This document shows, in pieces, positions 23,640 through 34,122 of a DNA stretch of 39,658 nt. Below the pieces are notes generated by a model. It had not been told where the DNA came from and made no database searches. It saw only the letters and a list, made by a program, of their open reading frames with translations. This DNA comes from Candidatus Binatia bacterium (GTDB taxonomy: Bacteria; Desulfobacterota; Binatia; UBA12015). The stretch's first letter is position 1; every line of letters begins with the position of its first letter. The position numbers and the translations under genes are program-made. The stretch spans positions 1-39,658 of the forward strand of contig JAIEPK010000152.1 of the NCBI GenBank assembly GCA_019749875.1, written 5' to 3'.

Positions 23640-24046
23640 GCATCCCGGTCGCACTCGACGAGCTGCGCGCCGCCCTCGCCGAGCGTCCGTCCGCGGCCTA
23701 CCTGCTCACGGTGTCCGACGACGGGCGCCCGCACGCCGTCCACGTCGCGGTCGCGTGGGACGGCGATCGCCTCGCCGCCGCGGTCGGGCGTCGCACGGCA
23801 GCGAACGCGGCGGCGCGTCCAGCAGCCGTGGCGCTCGTCTTCCCGGTGCGCACCCCCGACGACTACAGCCTCATCGTCGACGGCATCGCGACGGCCGCGC
23901 ACGCCGACGCGAACGCCCCTACGCCGCGCGTGGTCGTCCGCCCGACGAAGGCCGTCCTGCACCGCCCTGCAGCCGCACCCGTTCCGGGCTCGGCGTGTGG
24001 CTCGGACTGCGTCCCGCTGCTCGACCCGACGCGCCCGCGCGGCTGA
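23636..24046 (+). CDS. PPOX-fold (pyridoxamine-phosphate-oxidase-like) flavin/F420-binding protein
   Basis: 136 residues from GTG 23636, overlapping the upstream stop by 4 bp. The split-barrel pattern is visible: LAERPSAAYLLTVSDDGRPHA, VHVAVAWDGDRLAAAVG, TAANAAARPAAVALVFP, then YSLIVDGIATA. Proteins of this type bind FMN, F420 or heme and act as small oxidoreductases or cofactor-handling proteins. The C-terminal region has two Cys (SACGSDCVPLLDP). Function with the DUF1254 lipoprotein is unknown. Confidence 0.8.
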   Translation: MSIPVALDELRAALAERPSAAYLLTVSDDGRPHAVHVAVAWDGDRLAAAVGRRTAANAAARPAAVALVFPVRTPDDYSLIVDGIATAAHADANAPTPRVVVRPTKAVLHRPAAAPVPGSACGSDCVPLLDPTRPRG

Positions 24047-24420
24047 GACGCCGCGTCGAGCAGCGTGCGCGCGCTCCGCGTGCTCGACCGGGGCCCATCA
24101 TCTCGCGGAGCCCCCGCTCGATCATGGCGGCGATCGCCGGCGCGACGCGACACGGCAGCGAACCACACGAGGCAGCACTCGCTGCTGCCGTTGGGGAACG
24201 CCCTGGCGGATGCGGTCCGTGACGCCACCACCGATCGCAGGCTGCAGCGCGCGGCCGAGCCCGTGCCGGCGACGAAGCCGCAGGCCAAGGGCCTGTGCCA
24301 GCGCCGCGACGTCGCGGAGGGCGACCTCGGGGAACCTTCCGCAGCGAGGTCGCCTCACGCACCTCGGCCGTCGAGCCGATATCCTTCGCGTGACGCCGCG
24401 AGGTGTCCGGGAGGCCAACG
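24047..24420. other. 374-bp spacer with no supported gene
   Basis: Several frames are open here, but all have the Arg/Ala/Pro-rich composition of GC-driven shadows and none shows a domain. The last bases contain the GGGAGG ribosome site of the thaumatin-like gene. A decayed gene is possible but cannot be shown. Confidence 0.6.
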
Positions 24421-25347
24421 ATGAAGATCCTTGCCGTGATCGAGCGACGGGTTGCGATCCGCATTCTCGGGGCTCTGCTGGCAGTGGCGTTCTGCGCCGC
24501 ATGTGGTGGCGGGAGCAGCGGCAGCGGCTCCGGGGGTCAAACCATCGGGGATCCTGAGCCCGCCGAGCCAACCCCCGCTCCGACCCCGGCGATCACCGCC
24601 GGCAACGTCATCTTTGTGAACTACTGCTTGATGGACCTCACGATCTACTCGACCGGCCCGTCGATCGGCACGCTCGCCGCGAACGGCGGCACCGTCACCA
24701 TCCCCGTGTCCTCGTTCAATCAGGGCGGCCAGAACCTCATCATCCCCTACCCCGACACGACCACGGGGGAGTGTCCGGCGTCGTACTGCGACGGGTGGAC
24801 GGACCTCGGTGGCACACCCGGCACCGTCCAGCGCGAAGGCTACATGTGGGACGGAACGAATTCGACCTACGCCGCGTACTGCAATCCCAACCTCAGCGGT
24901 CGTGGCATCTGCGCGCAGCAGATGAACTGCTGCGGGCCCAACATGGTTCAGGATGGAACCTTCGGCACGCACTGGGAGTTCACGCCAGCGGGCGGTGGGG
25001 GCAACGACTACCCGAACCTCAGCACCAACTACGGAACGGGCCCCGATTCCCCGCCCAACCTCTGCCCGGTCGGCGCACCGAACAACTGCGTGAGCGCCGC
25101 GGCGAACATCTTCTTCAACGTGCCGATCCAGTGGACGACGAACCTGCCGTGCTCGTTCACCAGCGGAGGCACGCAGGTGACCGGGCTACAGTGCTTCACC
25201 GCCGACTGCAGCGACGCGTACCAGTATCCGATCGACGACAAGCAGTGCGCGTGCACGTCGAGCGCGCAGCGTGGCTACCTGGTCGAGTACTGCCCCGCAG
25301 GATCGACGATGCCACTGCCACCGACGGCGATGCCGGCGGCGGAGTGA
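24421..25347 (+). CDS. Thaumatin-like lipoprotein
   Basis: 308 residues from ATG 24421, chosen because GGGAGG lies just upstream. The signal ILGALLAVAFCAACGGG has its probable lipidated Cys at position 28, followed by a Ser/Gly linker and a Pro-rich stretch. The mature part opens NVIFVNYCLMDLTIY, like the first strands of thaumatins. Near the end it has CFTADCSDAYQYPIDD, then YLVEYCPAG, the classical thaumatin C-terminal signature. Many Cys residues suggest disulfides outside the cytoplasm. Plant and fungal thaumatins bind or cleave beta-glucans; in bacteria the role is unclear. Confidence 0.8.
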   Translation: MKILAVIERRVAIRILGALLAVAFCAACGGGSSGSGSGGQTIGDPEPAEPTPAPTPAITAGNVIFVNYCLMDLTIYSTGPSIGTLAANGGTVTIPVSSFNQGGQNLIIPYPDTTTGECPASYCDGWTDLGGTPGTVQREGYMWDGTNSTYAAYCNPNLSGRGICAQQMNCCGPNMVQDGTFGTHWEFTPAGGGGNDYPNLSTNYGTGPDSPPNLCPVGAPNNCVSAAANIFFNVPIQWTTNLPCSFTSGGTQVTGLQCFTADCSDAYQYPIDDKQCACTSSAQRGYLVEYCPAGSTMPLPPTAMPAAE

Positions 25348-25388
25348 CGGTGGAACTGACGCACCCAGCGCGGTAGCGTCGGATCGAG

Positions 25389-26681
25389 ATGGACGTTCTT
25401 CGCACGCTGCGCTGGATGGTGCGTGCCGAGTGGCCGGTGCGGCTCTTGTCGCCGGCGATCGGCCGCTACAACCCTTTCCACCCGAGCTTCCGGAAGGACC
25501 CCTACCGCGTCTACCGCCGGCTCCAGACCGATGCGCCGGTGTACTACAGCCGGGCGCTGCGCGGCTTCGTCCTGAGCCGTCACGAGCACGTCGCGCGCGT
25601 CCTCGCCGACCCGCGCATGATCTGCGACCGCCGTCAATCCAAGGTCGCGCAGGACTTCGCGGTGTTCGACTCGATGCGCCCCGACTTCGCGCAGGCGGTG
25701 GTACGGAGCCTGCTGATGCTCGACGCACCGGACCACACCCGCCTCCGACGGCTCGTCAGCCGCGCCTTCACGCCGCGCGTGGTCGAGCGCCTGTCGGACG
25801 GCATCGCGGCGCGCGTGTCGGCGTTGCTCGACGCGATGGAGCGCAAGCCCGATCCCGACGTGATCCGCGACCTGGCCGATCCGCTGCCGCTCGCGGTGAT
25901 CGCCGACCTGCTCGGCATCCCCGAGGAAGACCGCGCGCACCTGAAGGCGTGGTCGAACGACTTCGTCGGGCTGCTCGATCCGATCCAGTCGGAGGCCGAC
26001 CCCGCGGGCATGGAGCGTGCGTTCGACGAGCTGCGCGCCGTCATGCACCGCGTGTTCGCGGCGCGGCGCCGCGAGCCGCGCGAGGATCTGGTGTCGGGGC
26101 TGGTCCAGGCGGGGGAGCAGGGCGACGTGCTGTCGGAAGCCGAGCTCGACTCGCTGTGCGTGCTGCTGCTCGTCGCCGGCAACGAGACCACCACCAATCT
26201 CATCGGCAACGGCACGCTGGCGTTGCTGCAGCACCCCGCGCAGCGCCGCATTCTCCTGGACGGACCGGAAGCGGCACGACGCGCAGTCGAGGAGCTGCTG
26301 CGCTACGACGGCCCGATCCAGGCGACCGACCGGGTGGCGTCGGAAGACCTCGAGATCGAGGGCCGCCCGGTGAAGAAGGGTGAGATCGTCGCTCTGCTGC
26401 TGGGCGCCGCCAATCGCGATCCCGCGGTCTTCGCACGGCCCGACGAGCTCGACTTGACGCGTGCGGACAATCCGCATCTCGCGTTCGGACACGGCGTGCA
26501 CTTCTGCCTCGGTGCGCAGCTCGCGCGACTGGAAGGCCGGCACGCGCTGGTGGCCCTCTTCGAGCGCTACCCCGAGCTCGCGGCGAACGGCGCGGCCGGG
26601 CCGTGGAAGCGGTCGATCGTGCTGCGCGGCCTGTCGTCGCTGCCGGTACGGCTCACCGGACGCGCGCGCGTCGCGGCCTGA
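25389..26681 (+). CDS. Cytochrome P450 (first gene of P450-TDO-ligase operon)
   Basis: 430 residues. Heme-binding loop FGHGVHFCLGAQLARLE with Cys373, I-helix LLLVAGNETTTNLIGN, ExxR in VEELLRYDGPI. No transmembrane anchor, so it is a soluble class I P450 needing an external ferredoxin. It is quite different in detail from the P450 at 11907. The TDO-like gene starts 40 bp downstream and the adenylating ligase follows, so it probably hydroxylates the substrate or product of those enzymes. Confidence 0.94.
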   Translation: MDVLRTLRWMVRAEWPVRLLSPAIGRYNPFHPSFRKDPYRVYRRLQTDAPVYYSRALRGFVLSRHEHVARVLADPRMICDRRQSKVAQDFAVFDSMRPDFAQAVVRSLLMLDAPDHTRLRRLVSRAFTPRVVERLSDGIAARVSALLDAMERKPDPDVIRDLADPLPLAVIADLLGIPEEDRAHLKAWSNDFVGLLDPIQSEADPAGMERAFDELRAVMHRVFAARRREPREDLVSGLVQAGEQGDVLSEAELDSLCVLLLVAGNETTTNLIGNGTLALLQHPAQRRILLDGPEAARRAVEELLRYDGPIQATDRVASEDLEIEGRPVKKGEIVALLLGAANRDPAVFARPDELDLTRADNPHLAFGHGVHFCLGAQLARLEGRHALVALFERYPELAANGAAGPWKRSIVLRGLSSLPVRLTGRARVAA

Positions 26682-26721
26682 CCCGACCGGGCCGCGACGC
26701 GCAGCCGAACGAGGACCAGCG

Positions 26722-27426
26722 ATGCCCGAGGCGAGCGATTACGAGCGCTATCTGCACACCGCCGAGCTGCTCGCGCTGCAGAAGCCCGCGGCCGAGCGCG
26801 TGCACCGCGACGAGCTGCTCTTCCAGGTGGTGCACCAGTCGTCCGAGCTGTGGCTCAAGCTCGCGGCGTTCGAGACCGCGGCGGCGGCGGTCCGGCTTCG
26901 AGACGGCGATCTCGCGGGTGCCGCGCCGCTGCTGCAACGCGCGCTCCTGGGACTGCGCCTCATCACCGAGCAGCTCGAGATGCTCGAGCACATCGCACCG
27001 CGCGACTACCACCTTCTGCGCTCGGCGCTCGGCCAGGGCAGCGGCTTCGACTCGCCCGGGTTCCGCGCGCTGCAGGAGGTCGCGCGCGACGTCGGCGCCG
27101 CGTTCCTCGCGCACCTGCAGTTGCACGCGCTGCCACTGGCGGCGCTCTATGCGGAGCCCGAGCGCGCGCCCGAAGCGTACCGCGTCGCCGAGCTGCTCAC
27201 CGACTGGGACCAGCAGCTCGGACTGTGGCGTGCGCGCCATCTGAACGTCGTCGAGCGCCTGATCGGCGGCGCGGCCGTCGGGACGCAGGGCACGCCGATC
27301 GCGCTGCTGCGCGAGCTCGGCGCGCAGCGCGCGTTTCCCGCGCTGTGGGCCGCGCGCGACGAGCTTGCGCGTGCCATGAGCGCCCAGCGCCCGCCGCAGC
27401 CGCAGCGCGCGCACCCCCCACGTTGA
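26722..27426 (+). CDS. Tryptophan 2,3-dioxygenase-like heme protein
   Basis: 234 residues, somewhat shorter than KynA (about 280). The N-terminal motif YERYLHTAELLALQ is followed by ELLFQVVHQSSELWLK, where His38 corresponds to the active-site His of the HQTSELW motif. SALGQGSGFDSPGFR matches the SGFQS loop, with Arg100 before it as the likely carboxylate-binding Arg. ARHLNVVERLIG supplies the heme-ligating His173, and VGTQGT corresponds to the GTGGT loop. The family opens indole rings with O2. KynA is normally followed by kynureninase or formamidase; neither is here. Sandwiched between a P450 and a ligase, it may act on a specialised indole or aromatic substrate. Confidence 0.85.
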   Translation: MPEASDYERYLHTAELLALQKPAAERVHRDELLFQVVHQSSELWLKLAAFETAAAAVRLRDGDLAGAAPLLQRALLGLRLITEQLEMLEHIAPRDYHLLRSALGQGSGFDSPGFRALQEVARDVGAAFLAHLQLHALPLAALYAEPERAPEAYRVAELLTDWDQQLGLWRARHLNVVERLIGGAAVGTQGTPIALLRELGAQRAFPALWAARDELARAMSAQRPPQPQRAHPPR

Positions 27427-27442
27427 CGCCGGCTTCGACGCG

Positions 27443-28843
27443 ATGACGGCGTCGCTCGCAGCTCCGGCACGCGCCACCCTGCCGTCACGGCTCTCCTGGA
27501 CGGCCTTCACCCTGCAGGAGGTCGTGCGCGGCTGGCGCCTGCCCTACGCACCCGCCGCGCGGATCGATGCGCTGCAGGCACGACGCGTGCGCGCGATCGT
27601 CGCCCACGCGTACGCGACCGTCCCCTTCTACCGCGACGCAATGAACGAGCGCGGGCTCGTCCCGGGCGATATCCGCAGCGCTGCCGACCTGTCGCTGCTG
27701 CCGCTCGTGACGGGCGCCGCTCTCGCCGCCGATCCGTGGCGCTTCCGCTCCACCGCGGTCGCGCACGAGCCGCTGCTCGAGCTGACGACGTCGGGCACCA
27801 CCGGGCACGCCAAGCGCATCTGGTGGGACCGCGCGGCGGTCTTTCGCGCGCGCGCCGCCGGCGTCCACCAGCGGCGCATCATCAGCGAGATCCTCGGCAG
27901 ATCGCGCGGCTCGCGCGTGCTGCTGGTCGTGCGCCGCGGCGGCACCGGCGACGACGTGCGCGCGTTCCATGACGCGCACTCCCTGCTCGCCGATCCGAGT
28001 GCTTCGGGGATCGCCGCCATCTCCCCCGAGGACGCTTTCGAGCACAACCGGAGCATCGTCAATCACCTGCGTCCCGACGTGCTGATGGGGTTCGGGTCGT
28101 ACGTCGGCGCGCTCTATCGCTGGGCGCAGCGGAGCGGACGCGCGATCCATGTCCCGAAGCTCGTCTGGCACGGCGGCGAGCAGCTGCCGGACGTCGATGC
28201 CGAGCTGCTCGCGCAGCGCTTCGGGATCGCGGTGCGCTCGTCCTATCAAGCGTGCGAGGCGCTGCGCATCGCCGTCGAGTGCCCTCCGGGCGGTGGGCTG
28301 CACGTCTACGCGGATCAGGTCGTGGTCCGCATCGCCGACGATGCGGGACGAACGGTCGCACCCGGGCAGCGCGGCCAGGTGGTGCTGTCCTGCTTGACGA
28401 ATCGCGCGACCGTGCTGCTGAACTACGCGATCGGCGACGTCGCGAGCATGGCGAGCGAGCCGTGCGCCTGCGGGCGCACGCTGCCCCGCCTCGAGCGCCT
28501 CGAGGGCCGCGCCGACGACCTGGTGCGCTTGCCGGACGGCGAGGTCGCACACGACTCCGTGCTGCTGTCGCGTCTCTACGCGGTGCCCGGGGTCGTTCGG
28601 CTGCAGCTCGTGCAGGAGACGCTCGACAGATTCACGATCCGCGTCGCACACACGGCAGAGCTCGACGAAGCGACGCTGCGCGAGCGCCTGACGAGCGCGC
28701 TCCGCGATGCACTCGGCGGGCGCGACGTGCGAATCGACGTGGCGATCGCCGATCGCCTCGCGCCCGACGCGAGCGGCAAGTTCCGCACGGTCGTGTCGCG
28801 GGTGCGCGACGGCGCGACGACGGTCGATTCCGCGACACGCTGA
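27443..28843 (+). CDS. PaaK-like adenylate-forming ligase
   Basis: 466 residues, starting 16 bp after the dioxygenase. The ATP-binding motif is LELTTSGTTGHAK. VWHGGEQLPD and SSYQACEALRIAVEC form the substrate and adenine site. LLNYAIGDVASM and CACGRTLPRLERLEGR match the A7-A8 region of the phenylacetate-CoA ligase group, and the C-terminal Lys is in SGKFRTV. It activates a carboxylic acid as an acyl-AMP and transfers it to CoA or another acceptor. Linkage to a TDO-like protein suggests the acid could be an anthranilate- or kynurenine-type product, which is inference. A UUCG hairpin follows the stop. Confidence 0.88.
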   Translation: MTASLAAPARATLPSRLSWTAFTLQEVVRGWRLPYAPAARIDALQARRVRAIVAHAYATVPFYRDAMNERGLVPGDIRSAADLSLLPLVTGAALAADPWRFRSTAVAHEPLLELTTSGTTGHAKRIWWDRAAVFRARAAGVHQRRIISEILGRSRGSRVLLVVRRGGTGDDVRAFHDAHSLLADPSASGIAAISPEDAFEHNRSIVNHLRPDVLMGFGSYVGALYRWAQRSGRAIHVPKLVWHGGEQLPDVDAELLAQRFGIAVRSSYQACEALRIAVECPPGGGLHVYADQVVVRIADDAGRTVAPGQRGQVVLSCLTNRATVLLNYAIGDVASMASEPCACGRTLPRLERLEGRADDLVRLPDGEVAHDSVLLSRLYAVPGVVRLQLVQETLDRFTIRVAHTAELDEATLRERLTSALRDALGGRDVRIDVAIADRLAPDASGKFRTVVSRVRDGATTVDSATR

Positions 28844-28855
28844 GCGACGAGATCG

Positions 28856-28873
28856 ACAGGATTTCGATCCTGT
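28856..28873 (+). terminator. UUCG-loop hairpin after the P450-TDO-ligase operon
   Basis: A perfect 7-bp stem ACAGGAT/ATCCTGT with a TTCG loop lies 12 bp past the ligase stop. Only two T follow. Likely the operon's terminator. Confidence 0.6.
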
Positions 28874-28894
28874 TCGGGCGCGCGTCTGGCTGAC

Positions 28895-28907
28895 CGGACA
28901 GTGTCCG
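28895..28907. promoter_or_regulatory. Perfect dyad CGGACA-g-TGTCCG
   Basis: A 6-bp perfect inverted repeat with a one-base centre lies in the 224-bp spacer upstream of the secreted protein gene. It could be a small operator; no regulator is assigned. Confidence 0.35.
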
Positions 28908-29067
28908 AAAAGTAGGGCATTGCATTCTGTCCACCACCAGCGCTTATCTCGCGCGGCCGTGATCGTCGGGGGATCCGCGAACGGCCGTCACAGCCGAGCG
29001 TCGGCCTCGCATGTCCGCGAGCCGGCGCGACGGAAACGAGCTGCAAACGAAATGGGGGGGAATCGTC

Positions 29068-29799
29068 ATGAAACGGTCGATGGCTTGGCAGTGCGCCTTG
29101 GCTGCAGCGGCGCTGGTCGTCTCGTCGGTGTGCTCGGCAGGGGCGGCGACGGTTCTGAATGATCCCTGCACGGACCTCGCGAGCTGGCAGGCGATCTGGA
29201 CGCAGACCGACGGCAGCGCGCCGACGGTGATCAACATCTGCTCGATCAGCTCCACGAGCACCGCAGCGGCGTTCGAGGCGCATTCGACGGTGACGACCGC
29301 GCCAGCTCGCATCACGCTGTCGTTCACGCACAGCTCGTTCAATCCGTCGACGGGCTCGGCGTTCGACGGTGCGAACGTCCTCGCGCGTCGCTCCGCGACC
29401 GGCACGACGCAGTACATGTTCAGCCTGAGTCGGCGTGACGGCAAGATCATGATCAAGAAGAAATCTCCGGGAGGCTCGGGCGCTTGCGCGGGGAGCTGCA
29501 GCATCAAGCAGACGACCTTCGCGCCGCCGGTCGGCGTACCGCAGGCGGTGACGGCGACCGTCAAGACGGAGGCCACCACCTGCTCCAATGGCCAGCCCAA
29601 GGTGACGCTCACCTTGAAGGTCGGCAGCTCGACCACGCTGACCGTCACCGATTGCGGACAGATCGACACGTCGAGCTCTGCACCGACGTGCCCCGGAGCG
29701 TCGTGCGTCCCGCCCATCACGGCGGCCGGACAGATCGGCATCACGGCGTACGGATCGTCGTACACCTACGACAACCTGCTGGTGACGGATCTGCCGTAG
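29068..29799 (+). CDS. Secreted protein of unknown function
   Basis: 243 residues from ATG 29068, preceded by a G-run RBS (GGGGGGAA). Signal peptide: positively charged start, then CALAAAALVVSSVCSAGA with a likely cut after GAA. The mature part is Ser/Thr-rich and beta-like (ARITLSFTHSSFNP, TTQYMFSLSRRDGKIMIKKK, KVTLTLKVGSSTTLTVTDCG) with several Cys, and ends with AGQIGITAYGSSYTYDNLLV. That ending resembles the last strands of concanavalin/LamG-like jelly rolls. It may bind an extracellular ligand. It faces the metalloprotease across a strong hairpin. Confidence 0.75.
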   Translation: MKRSMAWQCALAAAALVVSSVCSAGAATVLNDPCTDLASWQAIWTQTDGSAPTVINICSISSTSTAAAFEAHSTVTTAPARITLSFTHSSFNPSTGSAFDGANVLARRSATGTTQYMFSLSRRDGKIMIKKKSPGGSGACAGSCSIKQTTFAPPVGVPQAVTATVKTEATTCSNGQPKVTLTLKVGSSTTLTVTDCGQIDTSSSAPTCPGASCVPPITAAGQIGITAYGSSYTYDNLLVTDLP

Positions 29800-29834
29800 A
29801 GCTCCGCCCCGTCATCCCGATCCGTCGCGCTCAC

Positions 29835-29866
29835 CGCTGCGGCGCTTCGTCGAAGCGGCCGCAGCG
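29835..29866. terminator. Strong bidirectional hairpin between convergent secreted-protein genes
   Basis: CGCTGCGGC then GCTTCG pair with CGAAGC then GCCGCAGCG, a 15-bp stem with a one-base loop and a single-base bulge. It sits between the convergent stops at 29799 and 29912. Confidence 0.7.
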
Positions 29867-29911
29867 TCGAGCGAGGCGGCGGCTCTGGATGGCGGCGCCG
29901 GCCGCCGCAGC

Positions 29912-31570
29912 TCAGGGGCCCTTGGCCTTGAACTGCTCGGCGTCGTTGTGCGTGACCAGCGACGAGAACGTCGTCTGCCAGCACCTCGTGCCCACGCCAT
30001 CGCTGCCGATCAGCTGGACCGTCACCGGCGGCGTGAGCGCCGGGGCGGGTGGTCCGAGCGTCAAGCCCTTGCCCTGGATCCGCACCTGCGCGCGCCCGTC
30101 GGCGCCGGCCTTCAGCTGCAGCTGCGTGATGCCGTCGCCGTTGCCCTTGCTCGCGTACGCGTAGCCCTTGGTGCCGAGCGACTTCCAGCACGGCCGCGCG
30201 CCGCACGTCGAGCCGCCCGCGACGTGCGAGACGTGCAGCGGCTGTGCGTTGCCGGACGCGTCGTAGACGCACAGCTCGAAGCGCGTCGTGACACTCGGCG
30301 GATCGCCGAAGTCCGCAATCGCGGTCGCGGCCCCGCGGCCCCAGACCCACTGCAGCTGGTCCTTCGCGTCGTCGGCGCGGTCGAGGATCGACACGCTCGC
30401 CCCGAGCGGCTGGCTCTGCAGGAAGCAGCTCGCGGCCGGCTCCGGTGCGACCCCGCACAGCGACTCGCCCGCGAGCGCGACGTCGTAGCCGATCAGATCG
30501 AGCGCGCGCAGGTCGGCGAGCGTGATCGGCTCGACCGTCGCCGACGCGAGCGTCGGGTCCATGACGCCGACGAACGACCCGGTGAGCACGTCGTCCTTCC
30601 AGTGGCTCGCCTGCCGGCCGTCGCCGTTCTGCAGCCCGGTCGACAGGCGCCACTCGCCGTCGACGTCGTCGACGATCGCGTCCGCCCCCGGGATCATGCT
30701 GCGCGCGAAGCTCGCGAACTGCGCCGGACTCGACGGATCGCGCGACGTGCCGTTGGCGAAGCGCTCGAGGTCGAGCGTGTTCGGCCACACCAGCCCGCCG
30801 CCCGATCCGTCGACGAAATCGACGCTCGACAGGAACCCGAGCGCGTGCCCGAGCTCGTGCACCGCCGTGGTCTCGAAGTCGATCGTGCCGGGGCTCACTC
30901 CGTCGGCGTTGTCGAGGTCGAAGCTGAACGTGCTGTTGAAGGTGATGGTCGCGTCGGTCGCGCCGAAGAGCGCGTCGAGATCGGCGAACCCGAGCGCCTT
31001 CAGATTGGCCTTGGTACCGAGGACGTTGCCCGTCAAGTCAAAGCCGGCCGGCAGCGACACGGCGAATTGCGCCGCCGGCGGCAGTGCGGCGAGGATGCGG
31101 TCGTCGCCGTCGGCTACGGCGTCCGCCACCATCGCGTCGCGGATCGCGTCGTACGGTCCCTGCAGCAGCACCGACGACGACTGGCCGATGATTCCCGGGT
31201 TGCCGATGTCGGCGAAGTCGGCGGCGATGGTCACCACGATCGGATCGGCGATCACCGCTTCCCACTGCGCCGCAGCGCGCTCGAACGCGGCGAGCGCCGC
31301 GGGATTCGCTGCGAGGCCGGCGCCGGGCACCAGCACGATGTCGAAGCCCGCGAGCGCGGCGCGCGCGCTCCCCTTGGCCCACGCCGCCTGCAGCTGCGAT
31401 CGCGTGACCTGCAGGGGCAGCGGCGTCATCGGCGTCGCGGCGCTGGCGCACGGGACACCGTCGTCCGCGTGCGCCGGCATCACCGCCAGCAAGGTCAGCG
31501 CGAAGATCGCGCCACGAACGCCGCGCCAACGCGCTCTCGCCGCGATCCAGCGAATCATGTGGGGTTGCAC
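29912..31570 (-). CDS. Secreted zinc metalloprotease (NF038122 type)
   Basis: 552 residues from GTG 31570, chosen because GGAG stands six bases upstream; an ATG four codons later is the alternative. Signal peptide AIFALTLLAVMPAHADD. The zinc-binding motif HELGHALGF occupies residues 238-246, preceded by GTIDFETTAV, the hallmark of the NF038122 metalloprotease family. The propeptide-like N-terminal region includes AALAAFERAAAQWEAVIADP. The C-terminal part (about 385-552) is a separate beta-rich domain with Cys pairs (GGSTCGARPCWKSLG). It is probably an exported metzincin-like peptidase. It is read towards the secreted protein gene. Confidence 0.9.
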   Translation of the reverse strand: MQPHMIRWIAARARWRGVRGAIFALTLLAVMPAHADDGVPCASAATPMTPLPLQVTRSQLQAAWAKGSARAALAGFDIVLVPGAGLAANPAALAAFERAAAQWEAVIADPIVVTIAADFADIGNPGIIGQSSSVLLQGPYDAIRDAMVADAVADGDDRILAALPPAAQFAVSLPAGFDLTGNVLGTKANLKALGFADLDALFGATDATITFNSTFSFDLDNADGVSPGTIDFETTAVHELGHALGFLSSVDFVDGSGGGLVWPNTLDLERFANGTSRDPSSPAQFASFARSMIPGADAIVDDVDGEWRLSTGLQNGDGRQASHWKDDVLTGSFVGVMDPTLASATVEPITLADLRALDLIGYDVALAGESLCGVAPEPAASCFLQSQPLGASVSILDRADDAKDQLQWVWGRGAATAIADFGDPPSVTTRFELCVYDASGNAQPLHVSHVAGGSTCGARPCWKSLGTKGYAYASKGNGDGITQLQLKAGADGRAQVRIQGKGLTLGPPAPALTPPVTVQLIGSDGVGTRCWQTTFSSLVTHNDAEQFKAKGP

Positions 31571-31743
31571 GTGACGCTCCGTTCGTGGCCGTCACCGATG
31601 GAGGCTTGCCGCGGCTCGGCCACGCGAGAGACGCCGTCGGCATTTCGGATCGCCCCGCTCCGCGGACGACGGGGCCGACCATTCCCCGCCGGCCGCCGGA
31701 ACGCAACCATTCTCGCCGACGCGCCGACGTGCGCGCCGTGCGG

Positions 31744-32262
31744 CTACCAGTCGCCGATCTCGTCCCAGCCCTTGACGCCGATGAAGTCGGCTTTCCCGAG
31801 CGCCACCCCGTTGTGGCGCAGGATCGCGTACGCCATGCTCACGTGGAAGTAGAAGTTCGGCGTGGCGATGCGTGTCAGGTAGGCGTCGCCGCCGACCGAG
31901 CGACCCTGCATCCATGCCGGCGCGACGCGTCGCTCCCCACCGCCCGCGAAGTCGCTCTCCTTGAAGCCCTCGACGTACGCCCGCGCCTTCGCGATGCGCG
32001 CGCGCAGCTCGGCGATGGTCTTCTCGGTGTCGGGGTGCGAGGGCGCGGTCTGGCCGGCGAGATAGGCCGCCGCATACTTCGCCGCGTCGCACGCCGACTG
32101 CACCTGCTGCACCAGCGCATACTGGTCGGGCGCGAGCCGCGCCTGCGTGAAGATCTCCGGGGCGAACTTCTTCGCTTCGGCGTGCGCGATGGCTGCCTGC
32201 AGCCAGGCGTCGAGATTGCTCAGCATCCGTGCGTACTGCGTGATCGTCGCGTGGATCGACAT
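31744..32262 (-). CDS. DUF1993 family protein
   Basis: 172 residues from ATG 32262, with GGAGGGAG upstream. MSIHATITQYARMLSNLDAWL, FTQARLAPDQYALVQQVQSACD, then TPNFYFHVSMAYAILRHNGV and GKADFIG are the family's pattern. DUF1993 proteins adopt a four-helix DinB-like fold and are small cytoplasmic proteins of unknown function. The spacer of 173 bp to the protease start and 242 bp to the fumarase start show no further gene. Confidence 0.9.
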   Translation of the reverse strand: MSIHATITQYARMLSNLDAWLQAAIAHAEAKKFAPEIFTQARLAPDQYALVQQVQSACDAAKYAAAYLAGQTAPSHPDTEKTIAELRARIAKARAYVEGFKESDFAGGGERRVAPAWMQGRSVGGDAYLTRIATPNFYFHVSMAYAILRHNGVALGKADFIGVKGWDEIGDW

Positions 32263-32504
32263 GCTCGGCTCCCTCCGGCGGACGTCCGTCGTCCGCTCAT
32301 CGAGCGCGCACACCACATGACCGGCGCGACTGTGGCAATGACCTCGACCGCGATGCCACCGGTCGTGACCAGCGCACCGGCCCCGGGGATCGCGCCTGCG
32401 ACCCGGGGCGGCGCGCACGCCTCGCCGGCTTGCGAGGACGCGCTCCGTATGGTGCCCCGCCGCTGTAGCGCGGACCCCGCGCCAACCCGACCGAGGAGCG
32501 AGCG

Positions 32505-34115
<1,611 letters not shown>

Positions 34116-34122
34116 CAGTCGG

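Noticed and set aside
24047-24420. Possible decayed regulator gene on the minus strand.
   Set aside because: Short stretches looked TetR-like, but no continuous frame or motif supports it.
26722-27426. Assigning this gene as kynA of the kynurenine pathway.
   Set aside because: It is short and no kynureninase, formamidase or downstream pathway gene is adjacent; a TDO-like label is safer.
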